From positions 2,323,501-2,387,500 of the forward strand of contig NZ_CP099917.1 in NCBI RefSeq assembly GCF_030994125.1: 64,000 nucleotides of DNA, written 5' to 3'. The stretch comes from Pseudoalteromonas xiamenensis (GTDB taxonomy: Bacteria; Pseudomonadota; Gammaproteobacteria; Enterobacterales; Alteromonadaceae). The position numbers and the translations under genes are program-made. A model generated the notes under the pieces. It did not search any database, had not been told where the DNA came from, and saw only the letters and a program-made list of their open reading frames with translations. Of this stretch, positions 56,115 through 64,000 are shown one piece after another (positions within the stretch are counted from its first letter, which is position 1; every line of letters starts with the position of its first letter).

Positions 56115-56143
56115 AATTAGGAAGCACTAACGGCTTCCTAATT
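56115..56143. terminator. Possible bidirectional terminator hairpin
   Basis: An 11-pair perfect stem AATTAGGAAGC/GCTTCCTAATT with a seven-base loop sits between two convergent genes and contains the last codons of the minus-strand gene. Neither side has a good T tract, so its efficiency is doubtful. Confidence 0.45.
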
Positions 56144-56333
56144 CCAATTCTATTTCGGTACATCCGTTAGGGCAACGCACTTTCCCAACTTGGGTTTTAT
56201 CATCAAGATGCGCCTGTAGAGGTTTCTTGCATACTTTGCATTGACATGGCTTACCAGCGAGCAATCGTTTTATCAGCGCTTTCTGATCATGAAATGAAGC
56301 GCTGTGTGCTTTATTAATCGATGAAAAATCCAC
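56127..56333 (-). CDS. Small zinc-ribbon-like hypothetical protein
   Basis: The protein has 68 residues from GTG 56333, or 82 from GTG 56375; neither has a clear ribosome site. The shorter form begins exactly at the stop of the preceding gene and would be coupled to it. The core has two cysteine pairs, CQCKVCKKPL and CPNGC, spaced like a zinc ribbon. I do not recognise the family. It lies downstream of the 118-residue gene on the same strand. Confidence 0.6.
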   Translation of the reverse strand: MDFSSINKAHSASFHDQKALIKRLLAGKPCQCKVCKKPLQAHLDDKTQVGKVRCPNGCTEIELELGSR

Positions 56334-56334
56334 G

Positions 56335-56691
56335 TTATTTTTTGTCCGTTGGAATCGATGAAAGTACGATGTCACAGATAACCGCTAAACGTGATTCGTA
56401 GAAGTACAAGTTCAGTTCGTTGCGTACACAGTAACGAATGTGAAACTCTTCCAATTTCTTGTCTGTTAATAACGCTTCGTTAAGATAATCGCGTTCGGTT
56501 TCCGTCAAACTAAGTTGGCGTTCGATTTCAGAGCGAGCGACTTTTGCGGCTAAACTATGTTGTAGCTGACTGGTTTCACCAAGCGCGGTCATTCCTTCGC
56601 CCAATAATTTGTCGCGTTGTTCTTTAATGAGCGGATGGTCTACGGTGAAAAAGATTAATACCACAACCACGAAGAACAAAAACTTTTTCAT
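56335..56691 (-). CDS. Hypothetical membrane-anchored or secreted protein
   Basis: The protein has 118 residues with a strong N-terminal hydrophobic segment (FLFFVVVVLIFFTV) acting as a signal anchor and a charged, mostly helical remainder (LAAKVARSEIERQLSLTETE). Two Cys occur near the end. No family is recognised. It is the first gene of a two-gene minus-strand unit that ends against the gsp operon. Confidence 0.65.
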   Translation of the reverse strand: MKKFLFFVVVVLIFFTVDHPLIKEQRDKLLGEGMTALGETSQLQHSLAAKVARSEIERQLSLTETERDYLNEALLTDKKLEEFHIRYCVRNELNLYFYESRLAVICDIVLSSIPTDKK

Positions 56692-57034
56692 AATTTCCTA
56701 ATCTTTGATCTAGACGACATGTCTTGAAGCACAGTGTAATAAAATGGTGTTTTTAAAAGCAAGTGTTCAATCAGGTTTTTGGGAACGAGTCTTCAATACA
56801 ATAAGCCGTTGCCAGTGTTGTGCTTAAGTTAATTACGCGACTACCTTTTGAACAGGTGTCTGAGTAACACGGTAATCAGGATGTAGGGAGGGGATGAAAG
56901 GCAGAGGTTTTTATGCAAATTTAGCGTTGTCGCTGTTAAATACCTGAATGCCTTGCTTATAATACCCGTAGTAAATGAATGGTCACTGTAGCAAGTCACC
57001 TTTTTTGATCCGAGCGATGCGTTAAGGAGCTTCG
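56692..57034. other. Gene-free divergent promoter region upstream of ccoG
   Basis: These 343 bases separate the two small minus-strand genes from ccoG. The only element I can point to is a perfect TATAAT at 56958-56963, about 70 bases before ccoG; its -35 partner is weak (GTTAAA at 56935). I see no convincing FNR box, although ccoG genes are often under oxygen control. Confidence 0.4.
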
Positions 57035-58462
57035 ATGGATAATCAAATCAAAGTGAAAAACATCTCTACCGAGGTGAAAATCCAAAAACCGGCCGATCTG
57101 CAGCCAGATCGATTTAATCCTCGCAATCGGATATACGTCAGAGCCGTATCGGGTCTTCATCAACTGCTTCGTCGTCGTATCGGATTTGTCGGGATGCTCG
57201 CATTTATGTTGATGCCTTGGATTAACTATCAAGGAAAACAAGCTGTTTTATTCGATATTATGGCGCAAAAATTTAATATTTTTGGCCTGACATTATTGCC
57301 ACAAGATCTTACCATTCTTGCTTTTATTTTCATGATTGCGGCGTTTGCATTGTTCGTGGTGACGGCATTCTATGGTCGTGTTTGGTGTGGTTATACCTGC
57401 CCCCAAACTGTATGGACGTTTATTTTTATTTGGTTTGAAGAAAAACTCGAAGGTTCTGCAAATCAACGTAAAAAGCTTGATGAGCGACCAATGGATATGG
57501 ACAAGTTTTTACGCAAATCTGCAAAGCACGCAAGTTGGATAGCTTTTTCTTTATATACCTCAATAACGTTTGTTGGTTATTTCACTCCAATTCGCGAGTT
57601 TGTGCCTGACTTTTTTACTTTTTCGGCATCAGCGTCAGCGGCGATAAGTACTTTAGTGTTTACCTTCTGTACTTACGGTAATGCAGGTTGGATGAGAGAA
57701 ATCATGTGTTTACACATGTGTCCGTATTCACGCTTCCAATCCGCAATGTTCGATAAAGATACCTTTACGGTGAGCTACGATGCCTCTCGCGGTGAAAATC
57801 GTGGGCCTCGTGGCCGTAAACAAGATCCGAAGGAATTGGGATTAGGGGATTGTATCGATTGTAATTTGTGTGTTCAGGTTTGTCCTACTGGCATCGACAT
57901 TCGTAATGGTCTGCAATACGAATGTATCAACTGTGGTGCGTGTATTGATGCGTGTGACGGTGTAATGGACAAAATGAATTACCCGCGTGGACTTATTTCT
58001 TACACCACGGAGCGTAACTTAGAGTCTCATTCGGAGAAGACCAAAGCGGTTAGACCAAAGCTCATCGGTTATGTCATTCTACTTGTTGTACTTTCATCCG
58101 CTTTGGTTGTGAACATTGCAACGCGTAAGCCGATGGAACTTGATATCATTCGAGATAGAAACCAATTGTATCGCGAGAACTTTGAGGGCTTGATTGAAAA
58201 TACCTACACCTTAAAAGTGATCAACAAAGCGCAAATCGAACAGGAGTTTACGGTTCAAGTCCAAGGATTACCAGAGTTTCAATTATTGGGTAAAACGGAA
58301 GTATCGGTTGAAGCAGGGACTTCACACGATTTGCCTATTTCTATAGTCATAGATCCGTATTTGTTGAAAAAGCCAGTGACAGAATTTGAATTTGTCGTCA
58401 GGTTGAAAGACAATCCAGAACAATCCTTGTCACAAAAGACAAATTTCTTCCGAGCAAAATAA
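57035..58462 (+). CDS. ccoG: Cytochrome oxidase accessory protein CcoG (FixG/RdxA)
   Basis: The protein has 475 residues with about five membrane helices and two 4Fe-4S ferredoxin motifs: CIDCNLCVQVCP and CINCGACIDACD. Upstream CGYTCPQTVW and MCLHMCPYSRFQ carry further conserved Cys. The C-terminal region is a periplasmic Ig-like domain. CcoG reduces Cu(II) for assembly of cbb3 oxidase. It stands alone here, without ccoNOQP, ccoH, ccoI or ccoS in the window. A terminator follows. Confidence 0.95.
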   Translation: MDNQIKVKNISTEVKIQKPADLQPDRFNPRNRIYVRAVSGLHQLLRRRIGFVGMLAFMLMPWINYQGKQAVLFDIMAQKFNIFGLTLLPQDLTILAFIFMIAAFALFVVTAFYGRVWCGYTCPQTVWTFIFIWFEEKLEGSANQRKKLDERPMDMDKFLRKSAKHASWIAFSLYTSITFVGYFTPIREFVPDFFTFSASASAAISTLVFTFCTYGNAGWMREIMCLHMCPYSRFQSAMFDKDTFTVSYDASRGENRGPRGRKQDPKELGLGDCIDCNLCVQVCPTGIDIRNGLQYECINCGACIDACDGVMDKMNYPRGLISYTTERNLESHSEKTKAVRPKLIGYVILLVVLSSALVVNIATRKPMELDIIRDRNQLYRENFEGLIENTYTLKVINKAQIEQEFTVQVQGLPEFQLLGKTEVSVEAGTSHDLPISIVIDPYLLKKPVTEFEFVVRLKDNPEQSLSQKTNFFRAK

Positions 58463-58481
58463 GTCGCTTGGAAAACAAAAC

Positions 58482-58510
58482 GAAAAGCGGGGATAACCCG
58501 CTTTTCTTTT
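58482..58510 (+). terminator. Rho-independent terminator after ccoG
   Basis: GAAAAGCGGG/CCCGCTTTTC with a five-base loop is followed by TTTT; it lies 20 bases after the ccoG stop. Confidence 0.85.
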
Positions 58511-58538
58511 ACTAGAACGATATGAGTTGAAAGAAACC

Positions 58539-59513
58539 ATGAGCCAATTTAGCTTTTCAAACCTCACACCTGAACATATTCTCGACGCGGTTGAGTCACT
58601 CGGGATTTATCCTGAAACGGGGTTATTGGCGTTGAACAGCTATGAGAACCGGGTTTACCAGTTCAAAGCCGATGACGGGTTGCGTTATGTAACCAAGTTT
58701 TATCGCCCTCATCGTTGGACTCAAGCGCAAATATTGGAAGAACATGCATTTGCGTTTGAACTTCAAGACGCGGAAATTCCCGTAGTTGCCCCTATAACGC
58801 GAGATGGCGACAGCTTGTTTGAGCACGATGGTTATTCGTTTACGGTTTACCCAAGTGTCGGTGGTCGGTCGTTTGAAGCCGATAATTTAGATAATCTTGA
58901 ATATTTAGGTCAGTTACTTGGGCGGGTGCATCAAGTAGGTGAAAAACAGCAGTTTGCATCACGTACAACTTTAGGGCCACAAACGCATTTAGTTGAAGCT
59001 CTGCGTGAATTAGAGCAAAGTCCGCTTATTCCTAGTACATATAAATCGCGATTAATTGAGTTAGTTGAGGAACTAAAAGCGAAAGTGGTCGCTCTATATA
59101 GACCAAATAACCAGATCCGATTGCATGGAGACTGTCATGCTGGCAATATTCTGTCCATGACAGAGGGACTGTGCTTAGTGGATCTCGATGACGCATGCAT
59201 GGGGCCTGCGGTGCAAGATCTCTGGATGATGCTAAGTGGTGACCGTCAGTCACAGATGGTTCAGCTTGATACGTTACTGTGTGGTTATGAAATGTTTCGT
59301 GATTTTCCACGGTCAGAATTAGAGATGATTGAATCGCTTCGGACAATGCGTATGGTTAACTACATGGCATGGTTGTCAAAACGGTTTGATGACCCTGCAT
59401 TTAAGTCGGCATTTTCATGGTTTGCAACGCCGCAATATTGGGAACAACAACTCAAAGCTTTAGAAGAACAAATCCTTGCGATGGAGTCACCTGCATTGAC
59501 TTTGTGGCCTTAA
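58539..59513 (+). CDS. srkA: Stress response kinase SrkA (YihE)
   Basis: The protein has 324 residues from ATG 58539; a TTG at 58527 is less likely. The aminoglycoside-phosphotransferase-like kinase fold has the catalytic loop IRLHGDCHAGNIL and the metal-binding LVDLDDACMGP. N-terminal SYENRVYQFKADDG matches the family. SrkA is a Ser/Thr kinase linked to envelope and oxidative stress. As in E. coli (yihE-dsbA), it directly precedes dsbA. Confidence 0.93.
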   Translation: MSQFSFSNLTPEHILDAVESLGIYPETGLLALNSYENRVYQFKADDGLRYVTKFYRPHRWTQAQILEEHAFAFELQDAEIPVVAPITRDGDSLFEHDGYSFTVYPSVGGRSFEADNLDNLEYLGQLLGRVHQVGEKQQFASRTTLGPQTHLVEALRELEQSPLIPSTYKSRLIELVEELKAKVVALYRPNNQIRLHGDCHAGNILSMTEGLCLVDLDDACMGPAVQDLWMMLSGDRQSQMVQLDTLLCGYEMFRDFPRSELEMIESLRTMRMVNYMAWLSKRFDDPAFKSAFSWFATPQYWEQQLKALEEQILAMESPALTLWP

Positions 59514-59532
59514 AAAATATTGAGAGAAAGAC

Positions 59533-60156
59533 ATGATAAAAAAATTAAAAGTGGCGTTATTCGCGCTGTGTTTGCCCATGATGGCCTTTGCAACCGATTT
59601 TGAAGATGGTAAGCATTACAACACGCTGTCGGTTGAAAAAAGCAAGACCGCAAAAGTGACGGAGTTCTTTTCGTTTTATTGCCCGCATTGTTTCCGATTT
59701 GAACCTGTCGCGATTGCTCTTGAAAAGTCGCTTCCTGAAGGGGCCGTATTTGAAAAGAGCCACGTTAATTTCTTAGGTGGATTGCCAAGCGAGGTTCAAT
59801 CGAATTTGAGCTATGCGTACATTATTGCCAAGCAACATGGGAAAGAGCACGAAGTGGCTCAGCAATTGTTTAATGCTATTCACACCCAACATATTCGTTT
59901 TACCGATATGAAAGACTTAAAGGCACTGATGGTGGCGAATGGTATTTCTGAACCAGAATACGATGCGGCACTTGTGAGCATGCCTGTTTTGGCTGCGGAA
60001 AAAGCGATGGTTGAAGCACAAGAGAAGTATTCAAAAATTAACGCGCTGACTGGCGTGCCGACGTTTATCGTGAACGACAAATACAAACTCAATACTTCAG
60101 CGCTAAAAAGCCAAGAAGAACTTCACGAACTTGTCGCCTATTTATTAAAAAAATAA
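59533..60156 (+). CDS. dsbA: Thiol:disulfide interchange protein DsbA (copy 1)
   Basis: This periplasmic oxidoreductase of 207 residues has a signal peptide (MAFATDF), the active site FYCPHCFRFEP and the cis-Pro loop TGVPTFIVNDKY. It inserts disulphides into exported proteins, which may include type II secretion substrates encoded elsewhere. It is followed ten bases later by a second dsbA, from which it clearly differs in sequence. Confidence 0.95.
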   Translation: MIKKLKVALFALCLPMMAFATDFEDGKHYNTLSVEKSKTAKVTEFFSFYCPHCFRFEPVAIALEKSLPEGAVFEKSHVNFLGGLPSEVQSNLSYAYIIAKQHGKEHEVAQQLFNAIHTQHIRFTDMKDLKALMVANGISEPEYDAALVSMPVLAAEKAMVEAQEKYSKINALTGVPTFIVNDKYKLNTSALKSQEELHELVAYLLKK

Positions 60157-60166
60157 GGAATGATCG

Positions 60167-60799
60167 ATGCTTAAGTTAGTTAAAGTCGCTCTATTAGGGC
60201 TCATGCTACCACTGTTTGCGCAAGCTGCGCCTTTTGTTGAAGGCGACCACTATGAGGTTGTCAGTGACCGTGCTTCAAGAAAGCCAGAAGTCGTTGAGTT
60301 TTTCTCGTTCTACTGTCCTCACTGTAATACGTTCGAGAAACTTATTGCTGATATCAAACCACACCTAGACAAAGACGTAGAGTTTAAGAAGAGCCACGTA
60401 AACTTTGTGGGCGTGCGTGATCCTAAAATCCAAGTTATGCTCGCTCAAGCATTGGCTGCGGCAGAGGCATTACCTGAAAAAGATAAAATTATCGCTGCTA
60501 TTTTCAATCATTTTCATGGCAAACACGCGAAAGTAAATGAGTTGGCAGATGTGAAAGACATTTTTGTTGCGCAAGGCGTTGATGGCGACACATTCGACAA
60601 AGTATTTAATAGTTTTACGGTGCGCACGAAAGCGAAAAAAATGGAAAGCGACCAGAACTACTATTCTGAGAAGAAAGCGTTAACGGGTGTACCCACGTTC
60701 ATCGTCAATGGAAAGTACAAACTGCGTTTGCGTGAGTCTAAAACGACAGAGCCAGAACAAATTGCTGCGTTGATAAATTACCTAGCAAAAATGAAATAA
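60167..60799 (+). CDS. Thiol:disulfide interchange protein DsbA (copy 2)
   Basis: This second DsbA-type protein has 210 residues, a signal peptide (FAQAAPF), the same active site CPHC (FYCPHCNTFEK) and the cis-Pro loop TGVPTFIVNGKY. KKSHVNFVG is shared with copy 1. The pair looks like an old tandem duplication. Different partner preference is possible but not visible in sequence. A strong terminator follows. Confidence 0.95.
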   Translation: MLKLVKVALLGLMLPLFAQAAPFVEGDHYEVVSDRASRKPEVVEFFSFYCPHCNTFEKLIADIKPHLDKDVEFKKSHVNFVGVRDPKIQVMLAQALAAAEALPEKDKIIAAIFNHFHGKHAKVNELADVKDIFVAQGVDGDTFDKVFNSFTVRTKAKKMESDQNYYSEKKALTGVPTFIVNGKYKLRLRESKTTEPEQIAALINYLAKMK

Positions 60800-60802
60800 G
60801 TC

Positions 60803-60830
60803 AAAAAAGCCCCGAAAACGGGGCTTTTTT
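60803..60830. terminator. Bidirectional terminator between dsbA copy 2 and trmA
   Basis: AAAAAAGCCCCG/CGGGGCTTTTTT with a four-base A loop is a symmetric 12-pair hairpin that can end both convergent transcripts. Confidence 0.92.
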
Positions 60831-60835
60831 ATTGT

Positions 60836-61933
60836 CTATTTTCGTTGTAAGAACACGCCAGATTCGACGTGATGGGTATAGGGGAATTGATCGAAAATGG
60901 CGATTCTTGAAAGAGCATGCGTTTGCGAGAGAAGTTCCAAATCTCGTTCAAGCGTGTCAGGATTACAAGAAATATAAATAATATTGTCGTATTCGCTGAC
61001 CAAGCGACACGTCAATTCATCCATACCTGCACGGGGTGGGTCCACGAGGATGGTTTGGCAATTATACGATTTTAAATCAATGCCATTTAATCGCGAGAAC
61101 TGTTTTTCACCTTTCATCGCTTGCGTAAATTCTTCGCTCGACATGCGAATAATATCGAGATTTGTAACCTGATTTGCTGCAATGTTGACTTGCGCTGAAT
61201 GTACTGACGACTTTGAGATTTCAGTTGCGAGCACTTTATTGTAGTGACCCGCCAAAGCAATCGAGAAGTTACCATTGCCACAGTATAGTTCAAGCAGGTC
61301 GTTGTTGAGCGGTTCACTGATTGACTGTGCCCAAGCCAACATCTTTTCATTTACTTTGGCATTGGGCTGCGTGAAGCTATTTTCGACTTGCTGATATACG
61401 TATGACTTACCGTTTACGTTGAGTTGTTCGGTAACGTAATCGTTGCCAAAAACGACTTTTTGCTTACGAGCGCGACCGATAAAATCGATCTTGTATTTTT
61501 GTCGAAGCGTTTCACGTAATTGTTGCATCGCAGCAAGCCACGCGTCATCAAGTGGCTTGTGATAAAGCAAACTCACCAGTATCTCGCCGCTTAGTGTGGA
61601 TAGGTAGTCGATTTGGAAAAGTTTACGGCGCAAAATATCTTGTGTTTTTAACTGCTCAACCATGACTTGCATCATTTCATTAATGAGCGGCGCAGCGGCA
61701 TCAAATTGGTCAACTCGAATTTTTTCTTTTGTTTGTTGGTCAAACATGATGTGAAACAGGTCTTCTCCATCGTGCCAAACGCGAAACTCAGCTCGTTGAC
61801 GATAATGGCTGACAGGAGAATTGTACACTTCAAGTTGAGGTGCTCCAAAGCGCGCGAATTGGTTTGAGATTCGTTCAGCTTTTTCTGCAAGTTGTGTTTC
61901 GTAAACTGAAGTATCAATATGTATAGCGGCCAT
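60836..61933 (-). CDS. trmA: tRNA (uracil-5-)-methyltransferase TrmA
   Basis: TrmA has 365 residues and makes 5-methyluridine at position 54 of tRNA using S-adenosylmethionine. Motifs seen are VENSFTQPNAKVNEKML, the methyltransferase LLELYCGNGNFSIALA, DPPRAGMDEL and the catalytic Cys in IIYISCNPDTLERDL. The N-terminal SPVSHYRQRAEFRVW segment is typical. It is almost exactly the E. coli length (366). Confidence 0.97.
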   Translation of the reverse strand: MAAIHIDTSVYETQLAEKAERISNQFARFGAPQLEVYNSPVSHYRQRAEFRVWHDGEDLFHIMFDQQTKEKIRVDQFDAAAPLINEMMQVMVEQLKTQDILRRKLFQIDYLSTLSGEILVSLLYHKPLDDAWLAAMQQLRETLRQKYKIDFIGRARKQKVVFGNDYVTEQLNVNGKSYVYQQVENSFTQPNAKVNEKMLAWAQSISEPLNNDLLELYCGNGNFSIALAGHYNKVLATEISKSSVHSAQVNIAANQVTNLDIIRMSSEEFTQAMKGEKQFSRLNGIDLKSYNCQTILVDPPRAGMDELTCRLVSEYDNIIYISCNPDTLERDLELLSQTHALSRIAIFDQFPYTHHVESGVFLQRK

Positions 61934-62111
61934 GATGCTGCATTCCTCTTGTCTTTTACCTTTTTGAGTCGCGCTATTTTAGGGAGCATTCGACATTTGT
62001 CTAGCATAGAACGAGGGGATAAGAAAAATAATTGTGTTTTTTTTGCACAAATGTATCAAGCTTTGAGTTTAAAGGTCGATAACTGATCAGGGTATTTAAC
62101 GGAGTAGAATG

Positions 62112-63218
62112 ATGAAAATTGGTCAACAACATGGGGTGATGCCACCTGGGTTGGATAAATTTCCGCTCACGCATCGGCCAGGACAGAAACTAGGGCTTCT
62201 CAATTCGGACAGCTATCAAGGGGATAAATTTAAAACCTCGGCGAAAGTGTTAGAAGATAAGCTGAACGAAGCGTTGGGAATTGCTCCTAAGAAAGATAAA
62301 GCTGAGAAAAAGCCGCTGTTTGACTTTGAAAGCGTTGTGAAAAACGTGCTCGAATTCGTGAAAGGTGCTGTAAACATGGCCAAGGCAAACGGCAAATCGG
62401 ATGATGAGCTGCGAGAGATGCTGGGCAAAGCGCGAGAAGGCGTCAATCTAGGAGTTGATGATGCGAGTAAGATTCTTGACGATTCTGGCTTGCTCGACGA
62501 CGACATCAAAACGGGGATCTCAAAATCTCAAGAGGGTATTCACAAAGGGTTAGATGATTTTGAAAAATCGCTCTTTGAACCTCAATCACAAGGTGTATTG
62601 GTTGCAGGGGCACAATACGCGAGTTTACAAAATCAGGCTGAATTTTCATTCACAACTGCGGAAGGTGACGAAATCGTTATTTCGTTCAATGATGCGTATT
62701 CGTCTAAGCAAGGTTTTGCTGCAAGTGAAGGTGAAAAAGGCAAAGCATTTGCTTTTGCATCAGAGCAACAGCATGAAGTGGAGTTTTCTATCAGTGTCAA
62801 TGGTGAAGTGAACGACGCGGAGAAAGAAGCGATTAATGGCATGATGAAGGATATTCGCGATATTAGTAACGCGTTTTTCCGAGGTGATTTTGATAAGGCG
62901 TTTGAGCAAGCGAAGAAATTGAGTTTGGACAATGAACAAATCGCACAGTTTTCTTTAGATATGAAACAAACGAAGCAGACGGCTGCTATTAGCCAGTACC
63001 AACAGTCCAATCCGACCGCTCAAGCTGCAAAGGCTTTTCAACCCCTAAATGAGGGGCTGCGCGAGGTGCATGGTCAAGGCAAAGCGTTGGGTGTGGAAAA
63101 GCAATTGCCGGATATTATGGAGTGGATGAACCATGGCCAAGCGCGATTGAAAGAGTTTCTCGATTACGCGCAAGCTTACTTCCAAACATTGGATAGTCAA
63201 AAGCAGCCTAATTCGTAA
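62112..63218 (+). CDS. Hypothetical protein, possibly DUF5610 family
   Basis: The protein has 368 residues from ATG 62112, which has GGAG at a better distance than ATG 62109. No signal peptide or membrane helix is seen. The N-terminus is proline-rich (PPGLDKFPLTHRPGQKLG). A helical region around 55-150 is followed by a beta-rich block (AEFSFTTAEGDEIVISFND) and a helical block (ISNAFFRGDFDKAFEQAKKL) that resembles DUF5610 proteins of Alteromonadales; I hold that name loosely. The function is unknown. It is monocistronic, with a terminator after it. Confidence 0.7.
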   Translation: MKIGQQHGVMPPGLDKFPLTHRPGQKLGLLNSDSYQGDKFKTSAKVLEDKLNEALGIAPKKDKAEKKPLFDFESVVKNVLEFVKGAVNMAKANGKSDDELREMLGKAREGVNLGVDDASKILDDSGLLDDDIKTGISKSQEGIHKGLDDFEKSLFEPQSQGVLVAGAQYASLQNQAEFSFTTAEGDEIVISFNDAYSSKQGFAASEGEKGKAFAFASEQQHEVEFSISVNGEVNDAEKEAINGMMKDIRDISNAFFRGDFDKAFEQAKKLSLDNEQIAQFSLDMKQTKQTAAISQYQQSNPTAQAAKAFQPLNEGLREVHGQGKALGVEKQLPDIMEWMNHGQARLKEFLDYAQAYFQTLDSQKQPNS

Positions 63219-63260
63219 TTTTGCATCAATGGGCGTGTTTAGATTTTCTCGTTAGTAGAT

Positions 63261-63295
63261 AAAAGGCTTCGTTGCGCCAGCAACGAAGCCTTTTT
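63261..63295 (+). terminator. Rho-independent terminator after the 62112 gene
   Basis: AAGGCTTCGTTG/CAACGAAGCCTT is a 12-pair perfect stem with a six-base loop, flanked by A and T runs, so it can also serve the convergent RRM gene. Confidence 0.9.
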
Positions 63296-63339
63296 GTTTT
63301 ACTTGTAAAGTTGAGTGAATCCGTGACTTAGCGTCGAGA

Positions 63340-63801
63340 CTATTCGTCTTCTGAGTCCTCCGGTTTTTGCTTTGCTTCACGAACTTTTAATGTGCGCTGT
63401 TGAAACTCTTTGTCATTAAGAGCCGCTATTGCTTTTTCAGCATCAGCTTCTGCCATTTCAACGAATCCAAAGCCGCGACGTTTGCCTGTATTTTTATCTT
63501 TAAGCAAACGAACGTTCACAACAGTACCTTGTTCTTCAAATAAAGAACGCACTACTGACTCATTTGCACGATATGGAAGATTGCCAACGTAAATAGTTTT
63601 CGTTTTGATGGCTTCGTCCGTCGCGTTCTCAAATGAGGTCGCAGAGAAGTAGGATGTAATGATACCTCCTAATAAAGTACTGATAGCGACAACAAGTGCA
63701 AATTGAGTTTGCAGCGCTGCTGACATGGTGTGTGCGATGAAAAATGCAATTAATCCAAGTAACGCACTAATAATAAATGATCTTTGATCTGGGAATTTCA
63801 T
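63340..63801 (-). CDS. Membrane-anchored RRM RNA-binding protein
   Basis: The protein has 153 residues from ATG 63801; TTG 63822 would add seven. Two hydrophobic helices at the N-terminus (IISALLGLIAFFIAHTM and FALVVAISTLLGGIITSYF) are followed by one RNA-recognition motif with RNP2 (TIYVGNLPY) and RNP1 (KRRGFGFVEM), and an acidic tail. Bacterial RRM proteins of this type are usually soluble and cold- or stress-related; two membrane helices fused to it are unusual. The RNA target is unknown. The remaining 199 bases to the right edge contain no gene that I can support. Confidence 0.85.
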   Translation of the reverse strand: MKFPDQRSFIISALLGLIAFFIAHTMSAALQTQFALVVAISTLLGGIITSYFSATSFENATDEAIKTKTIYVGNLPYRANESVVRSLFEEQGTVVNVRLLKDKNTGKRRGFGFVEMAEADAEKAIAALNDKEFQQRTLKVREAKQKPEDSEDE

Positions 63802-64000
63802 ATTGTTGTACCGAGTAAACAATGGATAAACATTAATTTAACAAACGAAATTGCTATCTTAGCGACTTATATAATCTTCGCAATAATAAAAAGCATAGAT
63901 CGTCATCCTACAGTAACAAATTTTAGTCTAATTGCTCGTATTTTCAGCTTCAAAGCAGTAGGTTGGGTAAAAAAACAGCGATTGAACAAAAAGAGCAAAA

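Noticed and set aside
1..64000. CRISPR arrays, tRNA/rRNA genes, insertion sequences, prophage
   Set aside because: No regularly spaced repeats, no tRNA-like cloverleaf with a T-loop in the intergenic regions, and no transposase, integrase or phage structural motifs were seen in any frame.

Overview
This 64 kb window looks like chromosomal DNA of a marine-type gammaproteobacterium of the order Alteromonadales (relatives of Pseudoalteromonas, Alteromonas and Shewanella). The evidence is gene order and content. A long stretch matches the enteric/Alteromonadales neighbourhood bioH-comF(gntX)-nfuA, tex-greB-ompR-envZ-pckA-hslO-hslR. It is followed by a full type II secretion operon gspC-N. The window also carries a TonB-dependent receptor and an M14 peptidase of a kind common in these bacteria. 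I saw no phage, insertion sequence, CRISPR array, rRNA or tRNA. Nearly all of the sequence is coding.

Left end (1-8.8 kb): the C-terminal part of a hybrid sensor kinase, a LuxR-type response regulator and a TonB-dependent receptor. These are followed by a five-gene run encoding a GntP-type permease, a secreted MetX-like alpha/beta hydrolase, 3-hydroxybutyrate dehydrogenase and both subunits of a 3-oxoacid CoA-transferase. Together they read as a system for capturing and burning 3-hydroxybutyrate or a 3-hydroxybutyrate-releasing ester. The hydrolase and receptor are the undescribed part. lexA follows, with two SOS boxes.

9.8-18 kb: an aa3-type cytochrome c oxidase operon (coxB with a fused cytochrome c domain, coxA, ctaG, coxC, SURF1, a CX3C protein, ctaA, cyoE, SCO). 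Its promoter overlaps a strong palindrome. 18.1-26.7 kb: a chemosensory operon STAS-cheY-cheA-cheW-MCP-cheR-cheD-cheB resembling the Pseudomonas Che2 / Vibrio cluster III arrangement. The receptor is soluble, multi-PAS, and ends in a WxxF pentapeptide likely to dock CheR.

26.7-44 kb: a polysaccharide deacetylase, a MATE/DinF transporter broken by two frameshifts, nfuA, a secreted M14 peptidase, comF, bioH, a SprA-like HExxH protein, tex, greB, ompR-envZ, pckA, hslO (frameshifted) and hslR. All three frameshifts lie in A/T homopolymers, which points either to sequencing error or to slippage-prone tracts. Upstream of pckA are two near-palindromic 16-mers forming a perfect inverted repeat.

44-56 kb: gspC to gspN and a UPF0149-like gene. 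56-64 kb: two small unknown genes, ccoG, srkA with two tandem dsbA genes, trmA, an unknown 368-residue protein and a membrane-anchored RRM RNA-binding protein. Several rho-independent terminators, often bidirectional between convergent genes, mark operon ends.
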